Positions 1 through 13,600 of a DNA stretch of 64,000 nucleotides are shown piece after piece. The stretch lies in assembly GCA_008694505.1 (NCBI GenBank), contig VZDJ01006028.1:62001-126000 (forward strand), in the 5' to 3' direction. Below the pieces are notes generated by a model. The model was not told the origin of the DNA. It worked only from the letters and a program-made list of their open reading frames with translations, and did no database searches. The DNA comes from Cyanoderma ruficeps. Lineage: Eukaryota > Chordata > Aves > Passeriformes > Timaliidae. A program made the translations under genes and the position numbers. The first letter of the stretch is position 1, and each line of letters opens with the position of its first letter.

Positions 1-1375
1 TTTGATACAGGGAGTCCAATTCTCTAATGAAAGAAGAGAAAACACATCTTCTTTCCTACCCCATTGCTATACATATAGATGGTTCCCTTGAATCAGGAAA
101 TGGCTTTTCCCAATAAATATACCAGCCTTGGGAATCGCAGACTTTCATAGGGTTTGTTGAATTTGCTTTTTAAAGTGTATTTTCAAGCAGGTGAAATACT
201 GGTAGGATATGCATTTCAGTGACTATTATCTACTGTGCAAATCATGTACATCAAACCCATAACTTCAACCTAAGTGCAGTCTGCATGGCCTAGAATGACT
301 CATAATCTAGTGGGATACTACAGCACAAAGATGACTGCCAGCCTATGAAACACCAGGCTAAATCAGGTTAGTGGGAAAGGCACACGCTCCAGATTTAGCA
401 GGAACACCTGAAGGTTCCTCATGACCACTCCTGAAGCTACAATGATTCCATGCACTTCCCAAACAACAAGGTTTGCTTCCAGAAAAATCGTGAGGTAACA
501 GGAAACTTCTGCTTATGGCACATACACATGGAAGGGTGTGAGCTCAGCTGAACACTCGTGATGCGAGGGGGAATTCAGACAACAAGGGAGGCTACAAGGG
601 CTCTGGCCAGAAACAAAAATTCCACATTTCCTTACACTGCACACATTCCTTTTATGCACAAATACCAGGTGCACAAAATAAGCTGTTTGCTCAGTACCAT
701 TTAATGTTTTGCATATGTAAAATAATCACCTAATACTGCAATATAATCAAAAATCATGCACTAGATTAACAGAGCTTCTTCCTCATGAACAATAGTTCTC
801 AGGAACATTTTATTCTGCTTCTGGTAACATCTCATGATTTGCCAGCTTACACAATCCCTTTTAAAGAACACAGTACTTAGTGAAAACTGAAGAACTAAAT
901 TAAAAACAAAAAAAAAGGAGTTTTGATTTTAGTTGCGAAACAGCTGGGATAGATGCAACTGAGCTGCTGTAATGCACCAAAGAGTAACAAAAATTCAACA
1001 TGAATATCAGAAGAATAAATATATACCCTAAATTAATCTCTATAAATACATTCACAGGTCCACATAAGACACCCTTATGCATAACTCATAGTTCTTCAAA
1101 TCTGCAAAGAGATAGATTTTAGTTCATGGGGAAAGCAATTTATCATATAACTTGGTTTATCTGCCATTATTCCAGCAAAAATAAGTAGCAAATTGAAAAT
1201 CTACATTTATTTTCCCCAGACCAACCACACTGAGGCTTAAGTCACAAAATCTATTATTTCCAATATTCGATCAATAAGGCTTTATTTACACTTTTTTTCT
1301 ATAAAGTCAGGAAAAAATTTGGTGCAATGTGCAAGAAAAGACTGCACATTTCACTGATTGGAGACTAACATCTGC
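1..1375 (-). other. AGPAT5: AGPAT5 3' UTR (probably continues left of the window)
   Basis: Follows the stop codon directly. Minus-strand AATAAA hexamers lie at 1281-1286, 1206-1211 and 809-814, so alternative polyadenylation is possible. The sequence alone does not say which is used or whether the transcript extends past the left edge. No coding frame was recognised here. Confidence 0.7.
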
Positions 1376-1601
1376 TTATGGTTTAATGCTAACCCACAGG
1401 CAGCCAATTAAAGTTCCATATATCCATGTTTTTACATAGAGTTTTCTTCCAGATTCTGTCAGAAGCATACTAGCAGTCAGGCCACCTAAAAACAGCAATG
1501 ATGGCAAAGTTTTCTTGAGGCTTAGCTTGGAATGAACACTTTTCCCAGGGAACTTATTTCTTCTTTTAGAATCCTTTGCATCATAAAATTCTATTAGTAA
1601 C
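1376..1601 (-). CDS. AGPAT5: AGPAT5 coding exon 8 (terminal, stop TAA)
   Basis: Encodes the last base of K291 and residues 292-365, from LLIEFYDAKDSKRRNKFPGK to GCLWVSIKP, then TAA at 1376-1378. The acceptor is TTATAG. It carries the paired hydrophobic segments of the C-terminal tail. An in-frame ATG upstream of the acceptor (at 1628-1630) is intronic and is not the start. Confidence 0.97.
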
Positions 1602-4600
1602 CTATAAGCAGAGAAAAAGGAGATGGTCAAAGTCAGATAGTAGCTTAAGACATTTTAAGCAACCTTACTTTCATCCAGTAACTGCTTCTAACCAAACATT
1701 TTTAACAAGTGATCTCATAATACGTAGCAACTCCTCTGTAACAAGTTCAAACAATGAGTACACCTCACAAATATGATGCACATCAAAATACTCAACCTGA
1801 ACCCTTGTAAGCATTAAGGCCATATTTTCCTTGTGGACCAACTGCAAAAGTGAATATAAAAGTTGACGAGAATTGTTTTCATTCAGCATTTAGCAGAAAA
1901 GCCCAGAGCATTGGACAATATTGTAGGGCAAAACAATACACTGAGCACCAAAGGAGGTCCTCCAAAGAAGTACCTTTATAAAATAAACTAATAAATAACA
2001 AAGGCTCACAAGACACTGAATATATTGGAAGGTAAACATGCACGAGTAAGATGCTACATCACTGGCTTAGTAGTAACTTTTTTCCTCCTAGTTTTAAAAA
2101 ACAGTAATAAATGGGTCTGGAAATTCTAAGGTTTTAACTATCTCTAAATTTGCCTGACAGACTGCTTTAGTCCCAGGAAAGATGTTCCAGTGAACAGGAG
2201 CTTGCAATGACACATGGATGATTCAGCTTTGTTCAGCTTTACTAGATAACAAAAGGAACAGACACTGGATAGCCTTTTATTTTATGCTCCTTATCTATTT
2301 AAATTAAATTCAGACTTTCTATCTTTCAAAAGGAAAGAAAAGAGAAAATTTTTAGTGGTCCTAAATGTCTAAGACACTTCAGTAACAGTGCCATGTTTAT
2401 AGATAGTCATGTGAACTTCTATATGAAGTCAAGGTTCTCAGGAGAAATGAATACATTTTTTAATTCCGTGGAGTGTGAGACTGGCAGAACAATATTAAAG
2501 CAGAACAGAACTGAAGAACCAGGTAAATTTCTGTCTCACTCAAAGTATTCAAGGATTTAGAAGGTAAACAGATTCACCTCCCTTAAGTAGGACTTCAGAT
2601 CTGGCAGATTAAACCATCATCTCTCAAACAATACTTAAATCCTACATTTAGGCACAAAGTCCTTCTGCAGAACAAGGTCTCCCAGGATCTGCTGCATATA
2701 CTCACTAGGGACCTTATCTGGAGATGCTGGAGGAAGCCAGGCACTTTACTTCTGCCACAATTCAAAAATGAACTAATGAAACTTCTACTTCACCTCATTT
2801 CCCCAGTGAAGGTAGGAATTTTGGGGTTAACTGTGTTTTTATCCAGTTGCTGTCTGGATGAAAGATTTGTAAACAATTTTGGCAGAAAAGATTAGAACAA
2901 GACCTGTCCCTCTATCACTCCAACTTAACACTGATTACAAGGGCAGAATCACACTGCTTTTCCTTGCTTGCCTACCACAGGCATCTTACATTCCTGCCCA
3001 GGACTTAACTACGAGAAGATGAATGGAGAGTAATATGAGTCTTGCCTGGAAGACAGACTCACACTTCTTCAATCTAAAGAAGGTCAAAACCCGAGGAATC
3101 CCAACCTCCTGAACAAAAGGTTTAACCACAAGGTTATATTATATTGCAGTATATATTATATTATATTATNTAGGGTTACCAACATCACCCCTCTCCAGAG
3201 AGCCCTACAGCTGGCACTGCTGGTAACACAGAAATCAAGGGTATATTTGTTAATATAAAATAAATAAGACAGACTCCTGAAACAGAAAGTTCTACATGTT
3301 TCTACTCACTTATCCTTTATTTCAAAGCGTTCATGAAGCCACCTTCTCATATACATCTGCTCTTCAGGAATGTCCTTCAGTTCAATTCGGTCAATGAAAA
3401 TATGAACTCTTGGGCATTCCTTACAAAGAAACTCTAAGAAGAGAGCAAAACAACATGACTGAGTTAGTAAAACACTGAGTTACGAATACACCAAAAAAAA
3501 TCTGACTGTAAGTGCCTTGGAAGCCTAACTTCAGTGCTCTAAAACCTTCCCTCCTTATGGTCAGATCCTGAGCACTTCACTGAACTTAGAAACCATCTGG
3601 CCTACACACTTGAAATGGTGGACCACTATCATGTACAAATGGAAGAACTGTCCTAAAATGCAGTAAAAAGCCTGTGCTTGAAAACATTACCCTCTACCTT
3701 AGCAGCAGTCTACTCATTCAGTAGTGTTGGATACAGTAACTTTGATGTCATAGTTAGCCATCCTGCAGTTTTGTTTAAAGTTAGTCATCCTCTTTGCTTG
3801 TCCTTTTTAAAATCTAAATTTTGTTTGCTGCTGGCTGACAAAATTGGAATTACAGTGATTTCCCAAAGCATCTCCAGGAGACAGTATGCTTAGTTTAAGC
3901 AATAACCTATAATTAAAAAGTCTAAAAGGGTAGAAGGCTCAGAACAAAATGCTGCTTTCCATTTTGTATCCCTTCATTTTTCTTCTGTCTCACAGACCTG
4001 GAAACAACCCTGTCGCAAATTACCTCCCCCCTGCTCCCCCCCCACCCCATTTCCTCAATTTGTCCCTAGACAAACTTACCAAGCAAGTATTAATGACAAA
4101 CAAAACTCCATTACCCAAGTGGCCTTGTGGATTTCTTACAACTAACAAGTGGTAAAAATATTTGGCATGATTATTGTAATATACTGCATGTTGTAAATGT
4201 GAAATCCTGTGCAGTGTATATCGGTAACCATTTGCATTTACCAGTAGCAAGGCGTACTACAGTAACCACAGCATCCCTGGACAGAGATTTGCACGATGTG
4301 AGAAGTCCTCAGAAATTTGGATAGTCATCCTATTTTGAAAAGGGACCAGAAGTGACTTCCTACAATACATACAGGCAACAAATGTAACACAGGCTGGGTG
4401 GTCCCTTTAGGTTGTTGACATTTTTTGGACAGCAGTGCAGATGCACGGAAGACTTTGACCCGTAACTGTAAGGGGTATCTGGAGGAATGAATGTGCAAAT
4501 AAATTGTTACAGCATGTACATCTTTATTGTTGTCTGCCAAAGCAGATATCCCCCTATTGGTTTTTCATCTTTGCAGGATTATTGATTTGTAAGGACTCCG

Positions 4601-7600
4601 TTGTAAAAACAGTCCTTATCACATACTAGAAATTGCCTTAAGGAATTTTAAAAGCCTGTTCATGCAAATATGTGTGTGTGCTTGCAGAGGGGGAGGGAAG
4701 TAGAAGAGATAAAGAGCTCTCTAAGGCCTTGGAGTGCTTGGATGGAGAAATCTGTACGGTGTTGTGTGTGGTTCTGTCTGGATGTCGTGCACAGGGCCCT
4801 TCACCAAAGCACAGGTAAAAGGAGCACCATGGCCACACACCATCAGCTGGAGAGCTGGATGAGGGCTCCACCCAGGCACGAGTCCATCTCTTGGCCATGG
4901 AGCAGCAAACACAGCTGTTGCCAAGAGGTTTCTGGTAGAACCTTCTCCTAGCTACAGCTATTAGATGGCAGTTAAGTATATAAGATGGCAAGTTAAGGAC
5001 TCAGGGTGCAGAATGATGGGACACATAGACATTTTCTTCAGGTTTATGTGTAATGCTTTTACCAGCCACAAGGTAATCTAAAAGATTTCTTTTTCTCTTG
5101 CCTTTTATGTGAAGAAAGGATTTGCAGGGCTGCTTCTCTAAGGATACTATCCAGGCCCCTACATGAAGGTTACTGACTATACGAGCACCTAAAAGTGTGC
5201 TATTAATATCTTAAAATGACAGATGTATCATCCATGTCTTAAATGCTTATAACATTCATGATGTACAAATCCTCTTTTGAGTGGCATTACCTATTAAGTG
5301 GAACATTCTAACAATATACAAAACTGTATCTAGAAAACAAATGCCTGGAAGCCAGATGATTTGGTCTTTTTCTGTACTAGACTCCTATAAAAAGCATCTA
5401 TGGTGTGTGTATTCAGTTAGAGCTGAAGATTCAGCTTTAAGAGATATTTAAAACATTCCGTGCATTGTATAGTGTATGTTCCTTTTTCTTCATAGTACAT
5501 GGTCTGTTCTGCATAGGAACAAACAAGTCTTTACTGATGTTACTTATAAGTAAGTTATAAATTATTAAGGAAAACTATAAACCAATCAAAACTCAAGACA
5601 AGTATTTCAAAAGAAACACCTTCCCCCACCAAAGCTGAAGTGTAGCAATTCTACAATTCTACTTAGACAACAAAATTCCCTCCTCAAATACTAGAGTGTT
5701 GCTGCTGGCTTTCCACCTTAGGCCCAAGTTCAATGCAAGCTGATTCTTACCACTTCCCATTCTGGTCTTCTTCAACCACTCTAAATTGAATCCCCATATG
5801 TGAAGGTCCTAAACTTTGTCATTATTTCCCACCTTTGTGAATCTCAGTGCTTTCCCCACCAACCTCACCCTCCCTTTTGAGTTTGACATAGTTCAGCCTC
5901 ACTCAGGGCTGTGTCATCTCCTACTTTAGGTGCTGTGCTGGGGAAGGTCATGATTCCCACGCATCGATTCGAAGTCCTTTTATCCAAAGCTTGGGTATTC
6001 AGGACATCTGCAGATGTCACTGTAATGCATGCAGTCAACCAAGTCAGGTACTCTTACTAGTATTTAATTATCCAATTCGTGTCAGTGTTTAATGCAACTA
6101 ACCCAACTTTTCTTCCCTCAATCTACAGTGTCACAGCAATCACATAAGAACACCACTGGATAAGGACAAGATATTGGAGGTTGATTGTGAGAAGAAACAG
6201 CTGGATTTTATCACCATAACCTCCAAAGGTTTGTGGTGGTCCCATGACCCTTAATTTCACATTAGCTTAACTCCCAAAAGACTTATGTAATTAAGCTAAG
6301 AAACAAAATCTTATTGAAGCAATTTATTATACGCAAATTACATCCAACTTCAGGCCAACATCTGACGGGCTTTTCAGATTCCTAAACTTGCCAGAATTTG
6401 CTATAATTAACAGCAGGAACAAGCCAGCCTGAACTTTCCTTCAAGAGACAAAACAGAAATGCAAATCATGCATTACAAAAAGACATTATGTTGGGGACAG
6501 CATTAGTCAAGAACCTGGTACAATTTGGGTTAAATGAACACTAACAACTTGTGTGGGAGCCAAATGGACTGACTTTCGTGTGGGAGATAATTTCCTAATA
6601 AAACTTTCTATCTAGTTAAATAACAGATACAAGCAAAGAATGTTTATAATGCTTCCAGTGACCAACTGCTGCAGAAGGAAGGAATTGAAAAAAATAAAGT
6701 GGATTTTTTTGTTCTTGACCTGTGACACTGTACCCCACCTTTGGTGGGACACAATTACCATTAACACAGGGCTTCAGAGGGGAAATCACTGCAGCACTGA
6801 GAATAACAAATGAGGCGCAACAGCCTCCAGGAAAGGAACTGAATCCATGGAGTTTTTAATTGCAAACCAATATTTAGGGCTCCCGCAAAATTCTACCAGT
6901 TCTCAACTTCTCACCTTCAAAAGCCAATTAATTATCTTTGGATTTACCAGCAATACCAGGAAAATGAGGAGGCAGGAGGAGAGAAGTGCCAAAACACCCA
7001 TATCTGTAACTGAGAAGGGACAAACAACTGTCCTCAGACCACCTTTCCCTTCTGAACCACATAAATTCATTCCACCACTCCAATTATTTGCCTTGTCCCT
7101 TAAGAAAGTTGTGACAGCAGCGTTTTACTTGAACAGATATTCCAGTTTTCAATTACTAATGAAGTCTATTTTTATATGCACTTTAAATATGACTGCAACG
7201 AAGTAGCTCAGATTTCAATCTCCTACACTGGCTCTTCTACTGCAATGTAACTATTGCCAAAGTCCTTCAAAATTAAGAAGGGACAAACTGAGGCCTGACT
7301 TAGTTGTGTCCACTTAAAGAGCCCCCAAATCTCTCCTGTTTTAACAGATTACAGTAATGTTTGTGATAAATTGGTAGTTGATATCACAGGAAAGTAAAAT
7401 CTGAATAATGTGTATTTATTCTAAGTAACTAGCATTTCGAATGTGTAAAAATACGTCTCTTCAGTAAGAGAACGTTGTGTGTTGTTGTTTGTACAGTTTT
7501 ACAGGCAAAACCATGACAGCAGAGACATTCCTCTGAACTGTAGATTCTTTCTCCACTTCTTAAACTTGCATTAGTCTAGACTTCAGTGTTCAGCTACGAA

Positions 7601-10600
7601 AGCAGTTTGTAAACTATCTCCTCTTCAAAGAAAGAATTCCTGTCTCTCCACTTCCATTTATTTTGTACACCAAATTAACAATCAAACAGCAAAACAAACA
7701 TAAATTTAAGTGCTGTGTTGTTTCTCAGCTTCATGCTTTCCATCATCCCAAGCTGAGCTGACAGGAAACTATTTCACGACTTGCTGTAACAAAATAAAGC
7801 AGCAGTAGAGCAAAGCAGCACTAGACAGGAAAGCAAACATCCCGGGCCAGTGAAGGCTGATGGCAGGAGTTGCCCTGGCAGCAGCACCAGTACCTGTGAG
7901 TACTGGGCATGTAAGGAAGCGTGGAGGGGATGCTGTGCAGTCCAAACTGGAGCTTGCAGCCAGGAAACAAGCCTGCACTTGAGGAATAGAGCTCTTAGGA
8001 ATACTGCCAATCCCTTGTGCAAGGACTTACATGCACAAAGAGATCAGCCCTCCCATGCATGCACAAGGGGCAGGCACAGTGTAAATGAGGATACAGCTCT
8101 GGAGATGGGGGACATTTTGAAGTGAGAAATGGGATGCACCTGGATCATTATTAGGCCAGGGTCCTGGCCACAAAAACTGAAAAATTAGAGACTGTTTCAA
8201 GTGGCAGTTGGGCAAGACTGAAAGCCAGAAAAATCAACTTGTTCAGATGGATGTAACATGAGGTGGATGTAGCTAAAATTCATTGTGAGGGCAAGATTCA
8301 GAAGTGCCTCTGTACCAACATGAGGAGCCTAAATATGAAGACATTACAAGAATTACTGGGACCAAGAGATCACTCCTTCCTGTAACGCAGGCATCCTTGT
8401 GGACTTGCAGGAGTGGGCAATGTTACAAGACTACCAGAAATGACAGAAGAAGATGTACAATGAGGGTAGGGTACTGTGCATGAAAGATTATATAAAGTGT
8501 AATAGCTTTATATAATAAAGAGACAAAAGCACAATAAAGTCCTTGTAGATGGAAAATCCAGACTCTACTAGAATATATAAGATAAATAATTAAATTACTT
8601 CCAAGTAAGCTTAATAATAGTGAGCAGAAACTGTGAAGCCAGAAAGCGACCTGCAAGTTCAAGACTGACAGCAGGAATATGAGATTCCAGCCACCTTTAT
8701 TGAAGTGCATTGATACTTCAGCAGGATGAGCAGGGGAAAAAAATTCCAAATAAACCCAAACCAAGGTGACCCAACCAATTGGACAAAAACATCAGAGGGG
8801 AAAAAATATTTTCTGGAACAACTAGTAAGTAAGAAAACCCACAAGAATATATGCTGTTCCTGGTGTGGTCTTGCTCTGGAACCACAACACAATTAATTTC
8901 AGTGCTGCAGAGAAAGAATCCAGCACAGAAATGCAGAATTCTTTGGAGTTGGCCTCTTCTCTGAGGCAACTAGTGACAAGACAAGGGAAATGACCTCAAG
9001 TTGCATCACAGGAAGTTCAGGCTGGATGGATATTAGGAGAAATTTCTCCACTCAAAGACTGGTCATGCTTTGGAACAGGCTTGCCCAAGGAAGTGGTGAA
9101 GTTGTAATCCCTGGAAGTGTTCAAAAAATAAGCAGATGTGGCACTTTGTGATAAGGTTTAGTGGGTGTGGGTGGTGTTTGGTTGAAGGTTGGAATTCATT
9201 ATCTTAGAAGTCTTTTCCAACTTTAATGATTCTATGAATTAAAGGAAGTACACAATGGGAGGGAAGGCAAAGTGTCAAAACACCCTAAAATATACAGTCC
9301 AAAAGAAGGCAATCTAGAGGCTATTAAAAAACTCACCAAATACCAAACCTCAGAAAAACTGGTACTAGAAGCTCGCATAACACGTGTGGCACTGCAAAAG
9401 GAAAAGTTTGTGTGGATCTGAAAAACATCTGTATGACTTTAATGGGAAAATCAAGGAGGCTACCATGATACTCCTATCTTCTTTTCAACTTTGAAAAATG
9501 GAAAGCTTGTCCAAGTAAGGAAAAGCCACAAAACTGCTCATGCCAAATGTAAACATAAACTTAACAGGACTAAAAATGAACTGGAAAAACGGAAAGGGTG
9601 CTCTGTTTTAACTTTTTTCACTATATTAAAAGCAGTAATCTTAATAAGCCACTGGTAGGATTGCTGGATGACAAAAGTGTGAAGAGCAGCATTCATGATC
9701 AAGTATAAGCCCTTGTAAGAGAAGCTCTTATATCTGCTTGCACCATTTCTTCTTGTTGAAAATGATTGATTCCTACACCCACTGTGTTCTTTGTACCAGA
9801 TCATTCAAAGTAACTAGATCAATAAGTAAACAGACAGAAATTATTAGACTAAATATAAATAAACAAACCAGATGTCAGGAAGTCACCAAGACCAAACAGC
9901 ATTCATCCAGAAGCCCTCAAATGTGGAATTTAAAAACAAATATGTGTAACCTATCATCGCAAACAGCCATTGTGCCAGAAAAATGAGGAGTTTCCCTTCT
10001 ACAAAGGAGGACTTCAGAGATGATGCTGGAAAATACAGAAATACAGACCAGAGTCTTACATCTGGGTAAGATAACAGGCCTGTAATAAAATCACTGAGCA
10101 CACAGATAATCAGTCTGTTGAAAAAGATTTGGTGTGGATTCTGTAAAGGGAAATCCTGTCCCATCAACTTGCTGGATTTCTACAACAGTGTCAAGGACCA
10201 GGCGGATAAAGGGGATTCACTGGACATGATATTTTTGAATTTTCATAAAGCCTCTGACAGGGTTCCATGCTGAAGGCTATTAAAGAAATTAAGCTGCCAC
10301 AGGATTAGAGGAAATGATGTTTTATAGACCAAAAGCTGCTTAAAGGACAGGAAGCAAATGGAAGGACTTAGGGATGGAAAAGACTTGGCGACTGGGGTCC
10401 TCTAAGGATTGATGCCAGGACTGGTTTTACTGTTTCGTGATTGATGAGTTGAAGAAGGGAGGGAACTGTGAATGCTCCAGCTTTTCACATCTCTCACTGA
10501 AGACCCTGAGCTCTTTTGGGTAGTCAAACGTTGGCTGAATTTCAAAAAGCCCTCAAAGCTGAACAAACAGGGTGAAAATGTGGCAGCCAAGCTTCAGTGT

Positions 10601-13600
10601 AAACAAACATGAGGAAAAAAACCCTAAACCCCTGATGATGCTTAACTTGGTGGTTACAATCTGCGAGTTGCTGACCCTTCCCTAAAATCATCCTCTCAGC
10701 AGCAGCCCCAAATCCCTCAAATACTGGGCAGTTTGAGGAAGGACATCAAGAACAAGGCAAAGAGAGTCACTCTACAGATAAATGTTATGAATCCACATTT
10801 TAAATACCAGTGTGCACTTCTGGTCTCTGCATCTGAAGGAGGATATAGTGGACTCAGAGAAGGCCACAGAAAAGACCACCTAAAACATTTAAGGAGGATA
10901 AGTACCTCCATTACAAACAAGGAGACATTAAAAAGGCCAAATTTTCTGTTTGAAGAAAGGGAGCAGAAGAAAGGCTATGAGAGCTTAAAAAAAAAAAAGA
11001 AAAAAATAGATATAAAAATATAAAGAAGTCCTGAAGATGGCAGATAAGAACTATAGTGCCATAAATCCTCCAAATTCAAGGGTAAATAATCACTTGCCTG
11101 TATCTTCCTGAAGATGCTGAGAGCTAAAGAATCTTTTAAAATTATTATTATTAGAAAATGGTATCTATAGTTCATTATACTGATATTAGCAATGGAGAGC
11201 AGCATAGTGTCATTGTAAGTTGTCATGCTGTTCCTAGATGGTCTCTGATGAAGACCCACAGTACTTGCACATTACAGCTCACTGAAACAATCTTTGAGTG
11301 GCTTTAATCTGTTATTCTAACAGATGCACTCTGACCTTTGTACTACTCTGTAACAATGTGTGAATATTGTATGTTGGCCGAGTTAGCAGGGAGTTTCCTA
11401 CAAAAGTGTAACAGTTTTCATCAATAGGCTGCTAGGAACAGAACCTGGATCAGGTTAGGTCTGTGGATTACATCTAAAGGGTATTCCACCACTGGTAACT
11501 GAAAATGAGCAAATACAGGAGATACCTGTGTCTTTCCTGGAACATTTTTAAAGTTTCAGAAGTGAAAAAAAAAAAAAAAAAANAAAAAAAAAAAAAAAAA
11601 AGTTCAAACTGTTCAATTAAGAAAAAAAGGCAACAAAAGATACAAGGAGTGGACGAGTTCAAAACTATTTTCTCTATAGCAAAAAACCAAGATCTGTTAG
11701 GAACTATGCCAGTACTGCTAGTATTGATGGTTTTGCCTTTCTTTCAGTCAGTCTGTTTTTATAAACAGAGAACAGCACCACAGAGTAGAAGAAAAAGACT
11801 GTGATGTACAAAACCCCCCAAAATAAACACAGACTCTCAAAGCAGCAACATATTTTTGGCCAAACCTGACAGTGTGAAGAAGTTAAAGTTGTTTTTGTTA
11901 TCCTTAGGGTTTAGATACACTTTTGCATAAAGATCAGGAGTTCCTTGAGCCTTTGTAAATAAATGGCTGCTTGGGGAGTGGAATGATTTCTCTCACACAT
12001 GTATGAGGTCCAGGGTGCAGGGTAATTTTATGAATCTCCAGTGTACTTTCAAGAGCCCCTTGTGTGCAGAGGTTTCCTGATGACCATGTGTTCTCAGATC
12101 ACAAATTCCCAAAGGGAAGCTCCAGATGCACTACAGATGCTTACCTTCAGTAAGAGCTGCTTGGGAATTACTGAGATACACAATAATCTGGTTTAAAATC
12201 AGAGGAACACATGCCTGGGGCTCACAAGGAGCTGCAGAGGGTCAGTACCCCCACCAAGGGGGTGTGAGCACACAGATACAGTGCCCACAGGTGTCTGTGA
12301 TTTGCAAAATGTTAGACACGGTTAGGATTGCCTGAATCTTCCATTCTTCCTTCGACATCCAAGATAGGCTGATGGTGGAGACAAGAAACTGAGCTACAGG
12401 AATTCTAAACACAGCTGACATCTTTGTGTCCTTGTTTTCAGATGGATGAAGAAGCAGAGGTGTTACTCATGCTCAGACTAACCTTCATTTTCTCTGATGA
12501 AGTGCGTCAAGGCTTTCGTACACTCTCACAAACTGATGCTGCCCTTTGGTGACATGCAGTTTTTGGCCAGAAGTACAATGTTTAATTCTTGCAGTATGAA
12601 AATACTTTGCATTTACCCAGACTGTCCTGATATGCAGAATATTGATACATATGCCCACATCCATGTTGAAAGTGCCACTACACCTAAGTCATCCCCAAAT
12701 TAACAGACAGGTTTTCATGTTACTCAAACTACTTCTAATACGGAATTACACGAGGTCTAAAATGACAGCTCTAGTCCTACGGAGGACAAGTGAAAATACA
12801 TTCAGTTAAAACTGCGTGATAGCTTACTTTGTGGTACCTGGTGAAATCCTGTCATTAAAAGAGTTTTATTTTAACATTTTGCATTAAATAAAACTGGGGA
12901 TCTCCTTGAAAAAAAAAAAGTCTTATAAAATCTCACAGGATCACAGAATTCTTAGGGTTTGAAGGGATCTCTGGAGATCATCTACTGCAATACCCACAGA
13001 ACTGTTGCTAGCTAGTGTTGTCATCAAAATTCCTCCAAACATCTCAATGTAAATTGTACATATTGAAATACAAAAGGTAATTATTACTTAAACTCTGCTT
13101 GAATAGATGTAGAATGACAAGTTTTTGATGTAAGGCTTACTGTACATGCTAAAAAGCCATCCTACACATGATAAAAAATTTCACCAGTGCTAATCACCTC
13201 CAGCCTGAGGTCTAATCTACATCCTTTCTTTGGTTACTCTAACATAAATGACAATTACTCTTTAATATTCTTTCATGCAATAGAAGGTGACAGCTAGCAG
13301 AGATCTAAAGATATTATTAGTCATTTTGTAACTATAAAACTTGCTTTGGACTGTTTTATATTTCTGTTAATGTTTATCAGCTTAATAATTTAGCTTTTTA
13401 ATTCTTTCAGCACATCTGTAACCATGTGCTTGTTATCATTCTTTGGACCTTGAGAGACAATGGATGTGAACAAATCTGGGCCATAGTCCAGACAAAGACT
13501 GCTTTCTGTTGCTCCAGTTTCTTTTCTATAGTCTTGTACTTCCCTGTCCAACTGCATCCTAACAAAAGTGCAAGCTTTTGGAAAAGTGTATTTTCCCCGA

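Noticed and set aside
1376..1630. An independent 84-residue gene starting at 1630
   Set aside because: Its first ten residues are translated intron. The real sequence starts at the acceptor at 1602-1603 as AGPAT5 exon 8.
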